Part shown: positions 14,184 to 22,113 of the stretch, piece after piece
Layout: the number at the start of each line of letters is the position of its first letter
How positions within the stretch are numbered: position 1 is the first letter of the stretch
Assembly (NCBI GenBank): GCA_002490775.1
Contig: DKUR01000102.1
Span: 1 to 46,738, forward strand
Direction: 5' to 3'
DNA from: Lachnospiraceae bacterium UBA7199
Lineage (GTDB): Bacteria; Bacillota; Clostridia; Lachnospirales; Lachnospiraceae
DNA length: 46,738 nt
Position numbers and translations under genes: made by a program
The notes under the pieces: model-generated
What the model was told of the DNA's origin: nothing
The model's input: only the letters and a program-made list of their open reading frames with translations
Database searches by the model: none

Positions 14184-15479
14184 TTATTTATAATAATCAA
14201 AGGATAGTCCATACATTCTTACTGTATCGCCTTCCTGGATGCCAAGTGCTTCAAGCTGTTCTAAAATTCCATTTAGCTTCAGGAAATTTTGGAAGAAAGT
14301 AAATCCCTTTTCAGAATCTAAGTTGGTATATCCCAACATTTTTTCTATTCTGGGGCCTTCTACGACATATTCATTTTCCTTCTCATCATATATAACTGTA
14401 TATGGCTCATCAGAAACAGAAAGCATATATTCCGGGAAAAATTCCTGTTCAAAAACAACTGGTTTGTCATCTGTCTGATCCAGCATGTTCCTTACATAAT
14501 AAAGAAGTTCTCTCACGCCTTTGCCGCTAATTGCAGAAATAGGATAAACTTTAATTCCCTTAGGTTCAAATTCCTCTTTTAGTTGTTTCATTGGATCTAT
14601 TTCTCCCTCAGAAGAAAAAATCATATCTATTTTATTTGCTGCAATCACCTGTGGACGTTTTGCAATATCAGGATTATATGTTTCCAGTTCTTTGTTAATC
14701 GCATAAATATCCGCAACAGGATCTCTTCCTTCCGTTCCCGCCGCATCTACAATATGAATGATCACTTTCGTTCTCTCAATATGACGAAGAAATTCAAACC
14801 CTAGTCCGACTCCTTCGGAAGCGCCTTCGATCAAGCCCGGAATATCAGCAATCACATATCCCTTTGCATCCGGCAGATCAACTACACCCAAATGAGGGTT
14901 TAAGGTGGTAAAATGGTAATTGGCAACTTTAGGTCTTGCATTGGAAACTTGAGTAAGCAGCGTAGATTTACCTACATTAGGAAATCCCACCAGTCCAACA
15001 TCAGCAATTACTTTAAGCTCCATAAAAAGCTCCAATTCTTTTGCCGGCTGTCCTGGCTGTGCATACTTGGGAGCCTGCATGGTGCTGGTAGCATAATGCT
15101 GATTGCCATTACCGCCGCGCCCACCACTTAGAAGGACAAAACGTCTGTTTTCACCAGACATATCAGTAATTACCTTTCCGGTTTCCGCTTCCTTGATTAC
15201 GGTTCCTTCTGGTACTTTTAAAACCAAATCAGCTCCATTTTTTCCGCGGCAGTTGCGTTTACTGCCATTTTCTCCATCTTCTGCATGATATTTGCGTACA
15301 TGGCGGTAATCAGTAAGAGTATTTAAACCATCATCTATCTCTAAGATAACGCTTCCTCCATTCCCACCGTCACCTCCGTCAGGTCCTCCGTTTGGAACAT
15401 ATTTTTCACGACGAAAGGACACATGACCATCGCCGCCCTTTCCGCTTCGCACATAAATTCTTGCTCTGTCTGCAAACAT
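14184..15479 (-). CDS. obg: GTPase Obg/CgtA
   Basis: Obg (431 aa) is an essential GTPase linking large-subunit assembly to stress and growth. Domains in order are the Gly-rich Obg fold (1-158, e.g. GGPDGGDGGNGGSV), the G domain with P-loop GFPNVGKST (165-173), DIPGLIEGA and AANKID, and the C-terminal OCT domain (about 350-430) present in Gram-positive forms. The ATG has AAAGGAAAA upstream. A strong terminator separates it from rpmA, so it needs its own promoter or readthrough. Confidence 0.97.
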   Translation of the reverse strand: MFADRARIYVRSGKGGDGHVSFRREKYVPNGGPDGGDGGNGGSVILEIDDGLNTLTDYRHVRKYHAEDGENGSKRNCRGKNGADLVLKVPEGTVIKEAETGKVITDMSGENRRFVLLSGGRGGNGNQHYATSTMQAPKYAQPGQPAKELELFMELKVIADVGLVGFPNVGKSTLLTQVSNARPKVANYHFTTLNPHLGVVDLPDAKGYVIADIPGLIEGASEGVGLGFEFLRHIERTKVIIHIVDAAGTEGRDPVADIYAINKELETYNPDIAKRPQVIAANKIDMIFSSEGEIDPMKQLKEEFEPKGIKVYPISAISGKGVRELLYYVRNMLDQTDDKPVVFEQEFFPEYMLSVSDEPYTVIYDEKENEYVVEGPRIEKMLGYTNLDSEKGFTFFQNFLKLNGILEQLEALGIQEGDTVRMYGLSFDYYK

Positions 15480-15508
15480 ATTATTTTTCCTTTCAAGCGG
15501 ATAGCTTT

Positions 15509-15548
15509 AAAAAAGGCTTTAAACAAAAACATGTTTTGTTTAAAGCCT
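15509..15548 (-). terminator. Terminator of the rplU-prp-rpmA operon
   Basis: A perfect 15-bp stem pairs 15514-15528 with 15534-15548 (core GGCTTTAAACAAAA) with a 5-base loop, followed on the minus strand by six T. It lies between rpmA and obg. Confidence 0.92.
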
Positions 15549-15563
15549 GGCAATTCGTAGGTA

Positions 15564-15848
15564 CTATTTTTCTACCGGATATACGGAAGCCTGTTTCTTA
15601 TCTCTTCCCTTTCTTTCGAATCTAAGTACACCATCAACTAATGCAAACAATGTATCATCACCACCACGACCTACATTGATACCGGGATGAATTTTTGTTC
15701 CGCGTTGTCTGTATAAAATATTTCCTGCTTTTACGAATTGGCCGTCAGCTCTCTTCGCGCCTAATCTCTTGGATTCGGAATCTCTACCGTTCTTGGTAGA
15801 ACCAACACCTTTTTTATGAGCAAAAAATTGAAGGTTCAGCTTTAACAT
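15564..15848 (-). CDS. rpmA: Large-subunit ribosomal protein L27
   Basis: L27 (94 aa) sits near the peptidyl-transferase centre. The N terminus MLKLNLQFFAHKKGVG carries the Firmicute extension that Prp removes between FF and AHKKG, exposing the functional N terminus. The rest, GSTKNGRDSESKRLGAKRADG and RGTKIHPGINVGRGGDDTLFA, is canonical. The ATG has AAGGAGG upstream. It directly follows prp, as expected for enzyme and substrate. Confidence 0.98.
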   Translation of the reverse strand: MLKLNLQFFAHKKGVGSTKNGRDSESKRLGAKRADGQFVKAGNILYRQRGTKIHPGINVGRGGDDTLFALVDGVLRFERKGRDKKQASVYPVEK

Positions 15849-15851
15849 GAT

Positions 15852-16181
15852 TTACACCTCCTTGAATTTGAGTTTTAAATACTTTCTGCCGTATTCAGAT
15901 ACGACATTCTGCAATCCAAGAATCATGGAATCAAGAAGAAGTATACTGCTCTTATCAAGTTTTCCGTTAAAACGGCAGTTGATAAATCCTTTGTCTTCAT
16001 CACTGGTTACTTCCATTTCTGTATCAGTTAATTCATCAAGTGAATTGATGGTATTAAGCACCAGAATAGAAATTGCACAGCAGACAATATCGTTTCCTGT
16101 ATCTGCATAACCAGCGTGACCTTTACAGGTTACTTCTTTATATTCCCCATTTTTGGATTTTATAATCGTAATTGTAGTCAT
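15852..16181 (-). CDS. prp: Ribosomal-processing cysteine protease Prp
   Basis: Prp (109 aa) cleaves the L27 N-terminal extension. The catalytic His is in CKGHAGYADTG and the catalytic Cys in DIVCCAISIL. The start is ATG 16181, four bases after the rplU stop codon; an upstream in-frame start would overlap rplU. The gene lies between rplU and rpmA, the conserved Firmicute order. Confidence 0.94.
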   Translation of the reverse strand: MTTITIIKSKNGEYKEVTCKGHAGYADTGNDIVCCAISILVLNTINSLDELTDTEMEVTSDEDKGFINCRFNGKLDKSSILLLDSMILGLQNVVSEYGRKYLKLKFKEV

Positions 16182-16185
16182 ACTC

Positions 16186-16491
16186 TTAAGCGTTGATTTT
16201 TTCAATCTTTACCTGTGTGTATGCTTGTCTATGACCATTTTTCTTATGATAACCGGTTTTTCTCTTGTATTTGTAAACGATAACCTTACGGAATTTACCC
16301 TGTTCCATAACAGTTGCAGTTACGTTTGCATTAGCTACATCACCGGCAACCTTAAGTTCTTTATCGCTGACAGCGACAACCTGGTCAAATGTTACAGTAG
16401 CTCCCGGTTCTGCATCCAGCTTTTCCACTTTGATCACATCACCCTCGGAAACCTTATACTGCTTTCCACCTGTTGCAATGATTGCGTACAT
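16186..16491 (-). CDS. rplU: Large-subunit ribosomal protein L21
   Basis: L21 (101 aa) binds 23S rRNA. The N terminus MYAIIATGGKQYKV and the C-terminal KRKTGYHKKNGHRQAYTQVKI are canonical. The ATG at 16491 has AGGAGGTG. Upstream lies an L21-type leader behind a consensus promoter, so the operon rplU-prp-rpmA is probably autoregulated by L21. Confidence 0.98.
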   Translation of the reverse strand: MYAIIATGGKQYKVSEGDVIKVEKLDAEPGATVTFDQVVAVSDKELKVAGDVANANVTATVMEQGKFRKVIVYKYKRKTGYHKKNGHRQAYTQVKIEKINA

Positions 16492-16588
16492 ATGGCACCT
16501 CCTATACTAACCAGCAGTTGCTGATTTTACTCGCTAACTATGGCGTCACTTTCGTGCACTTCTGCCTCGTTATGCGGCATACTCATAA
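16492..16588 (-). ncRNA. L21 leader (ribosomal protein autoregulatory 5' UTR)
   Basis: The roughly 95-base leader between the promoter and rplU holds stem TGCCGC/GCGGCA-like pairing near 16563-16580, then GAAGTGCACGAAAGTGAC and a CAGCAACTGCTGG hairpin at 16511-16523, ending in the AGGAGG site. Size, place and motifs fit the L21_leader family of Firmicutes. The call rests on recognition, not a covariance search. Confidence 0.75.
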
Positions 16589-16617
16589 AATATAACATTT
16601 AAATGTTCTCATGTCAA
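16589..16617 (-). promoter_or_regulatory. Promoter of the rplU operon
   Basis: TTGACA (16617-16612), 17 bases, TATATT (16594-16589) on the minus strand. Confidence 0.85.
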
Positions 16618-16679
16618 GGAAAAAATAGTTTCTGTGCACTTGACTTTTTCAACAGTGACTATTATATGATTATTTTCCT

Positions 16680-17510
16680 CTAGTGCCCACGCCGCCCAAT
16701 AAATTCCACTTCCAGACCAGTAAGACAAGTATCCTCATATTTGGTTCCCGGATATACATCTTCAATTACAAATTTAAAATGAATCGTTACGCCTTCTGCT
16801 GTTTTAATATCATTGATTGGAAGAGAAAAATACTGGGGATAGATAGTATCTTCAAGCTCAAGATAAGCATAAGGCTTATCTTCCACATACAAAAGCATTT
16901 CTTTCACACGTCCATTTTCTTTCCAACTTTTTTGATTTTTTGCATATCCATTCACAACACAAATTTCTGTGTAACGCATATAACCGTCTCTTTTATCCGG
17001 TTCAAGATCTCCCTCAAGAAAATATACGCTCCCATCTCCTGTCCAAGTATCCCCATATTTATAATTTCCTGCAATGCTGATGCTTTCTCCAATTCCATAT
17101 CCGGACACTCCTTCTGCCCAAACGGTGTCACGACAAGGATATCCTAAATTTCTAGCAGAATATCTTTCATCTGAAGATGCCAATTCAGATGACGCGGAAA
17201 TATCAGTAGATCCATCCAATGCACACAACTCGCCACAGGGCAAATGATGCTCTGGAAATCCAAAATCAAGGGCATTATCGTCAAATTCAAAGGAACAGAA
17301 ATTTTCATCCTCCGCAGAATCTCCATAAAAGAAATTTCTTACATCCGGTAGTAATACATAAGGTGTTTTGGGATAATTAACAATTGGTTCCTTACTAACA
17401 TAAAGCGGTATTTCTACAGCTTCCAAATGATTTTTTTCTGCAAATTGAAGAAGTTTATTATCGGCAGATTCTGATTTGGCATTATAGCATAAATATATTT
17501 TTCTGCGCAT
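16680..17510 (-). CDS. C-terminal fragment: NADase-type glycan-binding-like domain
   Basis: The open frame has 276 codons and begins with an ATG that is fortuitous (MRRKIYLCYN) and lacks a ribosome binding site. From about residue 105 it resembles the NADase-type glycan-binding domain: SARNLGYPCRDTVWAEGVSGYGIGE is the hallmark region (R-D-T-W-E-G-G-G-E pattern), followed by a beta-rich stretch. Such domains are thought to bind carbohydrate. It has no signal peptide, so it can only be exported as part of the restored full-length protein. Confidence 0.6.
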   Translation of the reverse strand: MRRKIYLCYNAKSESADNKLLQFAEKNHLEAVEIPLYVSKEPIVNYPKTPYVLLPDVRNFFYGDSAEDENFCSFEFDDNALDFGFPEHHLPCGELCALDGSTDISASSELASSDERYSARNLGYPCRDTVWAEGVSGYGIGESISIAGNYKYGDTWTGDGSVYFLEGDLEPDKRDGYMRYTEICVVNGYAKNQKSWKENGRVKEMLLYVEDKPYAYLELEDTIYPQYFSLPINDIKTAEGVTIHFKFVIEDVYPGTKYEDTCLTGLEVEFIGRRGH

Positions 17511-18142
17511 CCTGCAAATACATCAGTTCCGAAATGTGTTTCTGTATCATTTATATATACGCCCCATAAGCCTTCATTGTCCGCAAAGCACCCATCACCA
17601 ATTACTAATGCGCTCTGTCCCGCGGTTTTTCTGTCAAAAATAACATTTTTTATCCCACAATTTTCAAAACAATGTTCTCCTAGAAAAAGAAGCTCGTCAG
17701 AAAGCTTAAGCGATGTACAATAGCTTCCCAAATCAATATTTTGAAACGCATATGCGGAAATTTCTTTTACCGGAATCCCTTCTAACGTTTCTGGAAAATA
17801 GATGCTCCATGAATTTTTTGTAAAACGTCTGAGGTTTTCTATAAAATCCGTCTGAAATTCCTTCTTAAATCCTTTTAAGGCAGCGTACTTTGTTCCTGTT
17901 TCATCTGTTTTAATTTCATATTCATAAAATTTTTCTTCTGTGACAGCTTCTTGAAACCGTTCTTCCCAATAACAAGCATTGTCCTCCAAGTTTGCTCTTT
18001 TAAGTGTTTCATCCCATTCAAAAGCCAATACTGTAAGAGTAGGTTCAGGCACCGCTGCTTCCTGTATGTTCTGCGTTTTCGCACAGCCTGCTAATCCCAG
18101 CATAAGTGCCATCAAAATGATTAAAAGTATTTTTTTGCTCAT
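17414..18142 (-). CDS. N-terminal fragment: lipoprotein with BspA-type leucine-rich repeats
   Basis: The fragment has 242 residues. The signal peptide ends in LAGC with lipidated Cys20. BspA-like repeats (SAYAFQNIDLGSYCTSLKLSDELLFLGEHCFENCGIKNVIF, shown only in part by its key residues A-F and C-F) occupy about 130-213. Residues after about 213 come from the wrong frame. Export and outer-surface attachment are likely if it is translated. A TATAAT at 18212-18207 and the palindrome at 18187-18201 may form its promoter and operator. Confidence 0.65.
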   Translation of the reverse strand: MSKKILLIILMALMLGLAGCAKTQNIQEAAVPEPTLTVLAFEWDETLKRANLEDNACYWEERFQEAVTEEKFYEYEIKTDETGTKYAALKGFKKEFQTDFIENLRRFTKNSWSIYFPETLEGIPVKEISAYAFQNIDLGSYCTSLKLSDELLFLGEHCFENCGIKNVIFDRKTAGQSALVIGDGCFADNEGLWGVYINDTETHFGTDVFAGCAEKYIYAIMPNQNLPIINFFNLQKKIIWKL

Positions 18143-18186
18143 TTATATCCATCCCATGTCATAAGTTGACCTATTTTTAAAATTAT

Positions 18187-18212
18187 TGTAATTTTATTAC
18201 AGATCTATTATA
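18187..18212 (-). promoter_or_regulatory. -10 element and operator-like palindrome of the lipoprotein gene
   Basis: TATAAT on the minus strand (18212-18207) has no good -35. Just downstream, over the expected start point, lies the perfect palindrome TGTAAT-TTT-ATTACA (18187-18201). The arrangement suggests repressor control, but the regulator is unknown. Confidence 0.5.
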
Positions 18213-18236
18213 CAGGATGAATGCATCAAAGTTGCA

Positions 18237-19415
18237 TCATAATAACCATTCAGAAAGAGGTTTTCTTTCTTTTTTTCTTGTAATCTCCACAATTCCCAGC
18301 GCAGTCATATCAACAAGCCTTGTCTTAGTTGTATCTTTTCTTAAATATTCATCCAATACAGATAAAAGGAGCTCATTATTTTCCTTATGCTCCATGTTGA
18401 TAAAGTCCACCATGATCATTCCCGAATAATTTCGGATACGGAGCTGTCTTGCCACTTCTTTAGCGGCTTCCAGATTTATTTTCAGGTAATAGGCTTCTTT
18501 TTCCTTTCCTTTACTGTCTGTTTTACCAGAGTTCACGTCTATGAACACCATTGCTTCTGTAGGCTCAATTACAAGATAGCCGCCGCATTTCAGCCATACC
18601 TTTTTTGACAGTGCTTCTTTTAAGTGAGTATCAACACTATACAGCTTTGCAAGGGATAACATATCATCCTGATAGAATCTAATGGATGTATCTTTTAAAG
18701 TATCGGTAAGCAGCTTGTAAATATCTGCTTCATCGGTTACAATTTCCTCATATTCAGATACAGGAATACTTTCTAACAGCTTTACCACTTCCGGTTTTGA
18801 AGCATAAAGGCAGCTATACAGACTCCGGTATTTATAAATTTGATCCAATTTATTAAAAAAATCAATAAATTGCTTCATTTCATCAAACAATGGAGAAAGA
18901 TCTGTAAGGCTGCCTGCGTTGGTACGTAAAATAAAGCTGTATTTTTTCCGGTCAATTATTTCTTCTTTTAAAACAGCTTCTTTCAGCGACACAGAAACTT
19001 CTTTCTTTAATTTTGCTGAACAAGATATGGCATGTCCTCCTTTTTCACAGACACAGTACTGTCCTGCAAGGGACAGCTTTGTAGTCGCAATCGGCTGTTT
19101 GGTCTTTAACGCAGGCGCACTTATCTGAATTACCAGTTCATCTCCCTGTTTTAAAGTTCCATCATATCTCCGGTTCCGCAGCATAGGCGCATCACAATCT
19201 GAAAGAGATAAAAAAACGTTTTCAGATTTATTGATTGCGATAAATGCAGCATTGATACCCCAAATGACTTCACTGACTCTTCCTACATAAATATTACCTA
19301 ATATATCTTCTTTCTCATTCAAAGAAGCCGCCCTGATCAGTTGCGGACGACTGGATGTATCCATTAAAAATAGTAAGATACAGTTATTTTTTTTGGTAAT
19401 AATTATTTTTCCCAT
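18237..19415 (-). CDS. rng: RNase E/G family endoribonuclease
   Basis: This 392-residue protein has the RNase G/E order: an S1-like region (about 35-120, GNIYVGRVSEVIWGINAAFI) and a DNase I-like catalytic domain with Asp293 (VFIDVNSGK) and Asp337 (IMVDFINM), the two metal ligands. It should cut single-stranded RNA, e.g. in rRNA maturation. The C terminus stops at RKPLSEWLL, so the CPxCxG Zn-link that tethers E. coli RNase E/G dimers is absent. The ATG overlaps the end of the DUF2344 gene by 13 bases, suggesting coupled translation. Confidence 0.88.
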   Translation of the reverse strand: MGKIIITKKNNCILLFLMDTSSRPQLIRAASLNEKEDILGNIYVGRVSEVIWGINAAFIAINKSENVFLSLSDCDAPMLRNRRYDGTLKQGDELVIQISAPALKTKQPIATTKLSLAGQYCVCEKGGHAISCSAKLKKEVSVSLKEAVLKEEIIDRKKYSFILRTNAGSLTDLSPLFDEMKQFIDFFNKLDQIYKYRSLYSCLYASKPEVVKLLESIPVSEYEEIVTDEADIYKLLTDTLKDTSIRFYQDDMLSLAKLYSVDTHLKEALSKKVWLKCGGYLVIEPTEAMVFIDVNSGKTDSKGKEKEAYYLKINLEAAKEVARQLRIRNYSGMIMVDFINMEHKENNELLLSVLDEYLRKDTTKTRLVDMTALGIVEITRKKERKPLSEWLL

Positions 19416-20098
19416 ATAAGCGGCACCAATTTTCTTTCTTCTTCCGTTCCAATATTTTTATAAGTTTCCACACGATGTACCGTAAATGCAAACTCTGGCA
19501 ATTTAAATTTTAGTGTTTCAAAAAAACAATCCAATACAAATCCAGGTTTGATATTTCCCCCGCTGCTTGCATCTAACAACATATAAATACTGGAATCCTT
19601 TCGGATTTCCAATTCATAAATGCTGTCTTTTAAATTTATTTCCTTTTCTCCCTTTTTTGTCTTTTTTACAACAGAAATAAAAGGCTGCCTATAAAAAGTG
19701 TTCAGCTTGTCCTGCCAATCCTTGGGAAGAGATATTTCATCCCGAAAAGTAATCAGGTAAGAGGCCGCCTTTACACTGGCCATAGCATTCCCCTCTCCCT
19801 CTTTCAAAAGCTGTACATCTATTATATCAATTCCTTCCACCATAACAGCCTGCAGTCTTTGAAGCAGATCCGCCTTGCTTGTAAAGGTATTTAAATTCAT
19901 ATCAAAATATTCTCCTTCGCTGGTATGTCCTACCGATAAAGGTGAAGCAAAAGACATGATTTGATGAGGACTGAAGCCTTCTGAGTAGGCAATATCAATT
20001 TCTGCTCTCCGAATTGCTTTTTGAAAATATCTCATTACATCAAGATGGCCAATAAATTTAACCGGACCATATTTGGAAAATTTCACTCTGACTTTCAT
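19403..20098 (-). CDS. DUF2344 / TIGR03936 family protein
   Basis: The 231-residue protein is of a family defined as a partner of TIGR03960 radical SAM proteins; in some genomes the two are fused. The N-terminal block RVKFSKYGPVKFIGHLDVMRYFQKAIRRA and SEGFSPHQIMSFASPLSVG are diagnostic. The function is unknown, with a link to RNA modification suggested by its constant neighbours (RNase E/G, L21). The ATG follows a GC-hairpin/GGG motif by six bases. It ends inside the RNase gene. Confidence 0.88.
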   Translation of the reverse strand: MKVRVKFSKYGPVKFIGHLDVMRYFQKAIRRAEIDIAYSEGFSPHQIMSFASPLSVGHTSEGEYFDMNLNTFTSKADLLQRLQAVMVEGIDIIDVQLLKEGEGNAMASVKAASYLITFRDEISLPKDWQDKLNTFYRQPFISVVKKTKKGEKEINLKDSIYELEIRKDSSIYMLLDASSGGNIKPGFVLDCFFETLKFKLPEFAFTVHRVETYKNIGTEEERKLVPLIWEK

Positions 20099-20104
20099 GC
20101 TTAT

Positions 20105-20128
20105 CCCATCTGCGTGTCAAAACGCGCG
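20105..20128 (-). repeat. GC hairpin plus GGG leader motif, DUF2344 copy
   Basis: On the minus strand GCGT (20125-20122) pairs with ACGC (20115-20112), then AGATGGG and the ATG six bases later. The stem differs from the other two copies, but CGCAGATGGG and its distance to the start are kept. Confidence 0.6.
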
Positions 20129-20177
20129 TTCAAATTATCTAAAGATGCGCCGCTTTTTCACGTCGTTTCCTTCTTCT

Positions 20178-22046
20178 TTAAAAAACTTTGTTTACACAGA
20201 TTCCTGTGTTAAATCTGGCGGCACCGCAGCCATTACACTGCATCTGGCAATTAGGCGTTGTCTGTTCTTCTTTTGCCTTATGCCACTCCTTTAACAAAAA
20301 CTGCTTTGTCACACCGCAGTCAATAAAATCCCAGGGAAAAATTTCCTCCTCATATCTTTCTCTTGTGGTGTAAAAACCTATATCAATACCGCATTCTTCA
20401 AAGGTCTGCATCCAGATATCATTTTTGTAATACTCACTCCAGGCATCATACATACAGCCTTTTTCATATGCCTTTAAAATCACCTGATTCAGCCTTCTGT
20501 CGCCTCTGGCCATAATACCTTCCAGTACACTTGCATCTGCCTCATGCCAATTGTATTTGATGCTTTTTTGATTTAATTGACCTGAAATAAATGTTCTGGT
20601 CAGATAAGCCTTTTCAAGAAATTCTTCCTTTGTACACTGGGGAGCCCATTGAAAAGGCGTAAAAGGTTTTGGAATAAAAAAAGAAGTACTTGCTACGATC
20701 TGTACCCTGCCTGTCCGCTTTTCTTTGGGAACAGTTTCATAATATACCGCAGCAATCTTATTGCATAACTCCGCAATACCGCGAATATCTTCTTCAGATT
20801 CCAAAGGAAGTCCAAGCATAAAATAAAGCTTTACTCTGCTCCATCCCCCTTCAAAGGCAAGCCGGGCACCATTTAAAATGACTTCTTCAGTCAACCCTTT
20901 GTTTATCACATTTCTTAGACGCTGGCTTCCTGCTTCCGGGGCAAAGGTAAGACTGCTCTTTTTCACATCCTGTACTTTATTCATTACATCCAGTGAAAAA
21001 GCATCAATTCTAAGAGAAGGGAGAGAAATATTTATTTTTCTTTCCCTGCAATTTTCTATCAGGAAGTCTAAAAGTGGTGCAAGCTGTGTATAGTCACTGG
21101 AGCTTAAAGAACTCAAAGAAATTTCTTCATGACCTGTATTTTTCAGCATTTTAAGTGCATAGTCCTGTAACATTTCAAGGCTTCGTTCTCTTACAGGGCG
21201 GTATAACTGCCCTGCCTGGCAAAAACGGCAGCCTCTAATGCAGCCTCTTTGAATTTCCAGCACCACCCGGTCCTGTGTTACCTTAATAAAAGGAACTACT
21301 GGTTTATCAGGATAATAGGTGTCTGTTACATCTTTTACTAATTCTTTTTTTATTGTTTGGGGAATAGCAGGCTCTAAAGGAATTCTCTTTTCAATCGTGC
21401 CATCTGCTTTGTATGTTACTTTGTAAAGTGATGGTACATAAATGCCGGGAATTAGGGCTGCTTTTCTTAGAAATTCTTTCCGGCCTGCGCCGCCTGCTTT
21501 ACTTTCTTTATACAGGTTCAACAGCTCCCGGTATCTGGTCTCACCTTCTCCAATATAGAACAGATCAAAAAAATCACAGATAGGTTCAGGATTATAGCTG
21601 CACGGCCCCCCGCCTATCACAATGGGGTGTGTATCACTTCTATCCTTCGCAAGAAGTGGAATGCAAGAAAGATCCAAAATCTGCAGGATGTTTGTGTAAC
21701 ACATTTCATATTGAAGCGTAATTCCAAGAAAATCAAAATCTCTAATTGGTTCTTGGGATTCTAATGCAAACAAAGGAATATTTTCTTTACGCATTATTTT
21801 ATCCAGGTCTACCCAGGGAGAATAAACCCGTTCACACCAGACATCCTCAAATTGATTCAACATATCATATATTATTTGTATACCAAGGTGGGACATTCCA
21901 ATTTCATATACGTCGGGAAAGCACATGGCAAATCGAATATCCACCATATCTTTCTCTTTCATAACCGCATTCACTTCATTGCCAATATAGCGGGCAGGTT
22001 TTTCCACCTGCATTAGTATTTCATCCTTTAAAGCTAATTTTCTCAT
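20178..22046 (-). CDS. TIGR03960 family B12-binding radical SAM protein
   Basis: The protein has 622 residues from ATG 22046 (AAAGGTTGG upstream). The N-terminal part is a cobalamin-binding-like Rossmann region (IGMSHLGIQIIYDML, VIGGGPC). The radical SAM cluster motif is C-x3-C-x2-C at residues 269, 273 and 276 (CIRGCRFC). The C terminus has a further Cys-rich patch (CQMQCNGCGAARFNTGIC) that may bind a metal or second cluster. The reaction is unknown; conserved clustering with ribosomal and RNase genes suggests rRNA or tRNA modification. The following DUF2344 gene is its expected partner. Confidence 0.9.
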   Translation of the reverse strand: MRKLALKDEILMQVEKPARYIGNEVNAVMKEKDMVDIRFAMCFPDVYEIGMSHLGIQIIYDMLNQFEDVWCERVYSPWVDLDKIMRKENIPLFALESQEPIRDFDFLGITLQYEMCYTNILQILDLSCIPLLAKDRSDTHPIVIGGGPCSYNPEPICDFFDLFYIGEGETRYRELLNLYKESKAGGAGRKEFLRKAALIPGIYVPSLYKVTYKADGTIEKRIPLEPAIPQTIKKELVKDVTDTYYPDKPVVPFIKVTQDRVVLEIQRGCIRGCRFCQAGQLYRPVRERSLEMLQDYALKMLKNTGHEEISLSSLSSSDYTQLAPLLDFLIENCRERKINISLPSLRIDAFSLDVMNKVQDVKKSSLTFAPEAGSQRLRNVINKGLTEEVILNGARLAFEGGWSRVKLYFMLGLPLESEEDIRGIAELCNKIAAVYYETVPKEKRTGRVQIVASTSFFIPKPFTPFQWAPQCTKEEFLEKAYLTRTFISGQLNQKSIKYNWHEADASVLEGIMARGDRRLNQVILKAYEKGCMYDAWSEYYKNDIWMQTFEECGIDIGFYTTRERYEEEIFPWDFIDCGVTKQFLLKEWHKAKEEQTTPNCQMQCNGCGAARFNTGICVNKVF

Positions 22047-22113
22047 AAATACCAACCTTTGCAACATTTTGTCCATAGACATTATACGGGGTATTTCTTT
22101 TGGTTGGCAAGCA

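Larger units (their letters stand above)
16680..18142 (-). pseudogene. Frameshifted lipoprotein gene: LRR plus NADase-type glycan-binding-like domain
   Basis: Two overlapping minus-strand frames make one protein of about 487 residues if a single base is added in the A5 run at 17498-17502. Before the run the first frame reads DVFAGCAEK; after it the second frame continues IYLCYNAKSESADNK, a natural continuation of a BspA-type repeat, while the first frame degenerates to a non-repeat tail. The restored protein is a lipoprotein with leucine-rich repeats and a C-terminal beta domain. A base-calling error in the homopolymer would look the same. The gene sits between the RNase E/G gene and rplU, which are usually adjacent in related genomes. 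Confidence 0.7.

Noticed and set aside
17490..17510. Programmed -1 ribosomal frameshift in the lipoprotein gene
   Set aside because: The zero-frame codons GAA AAA do not form a good slippery heptamer and no pseudoknot is obvious; mutation, phase variation or a homopolymer error is simpler.
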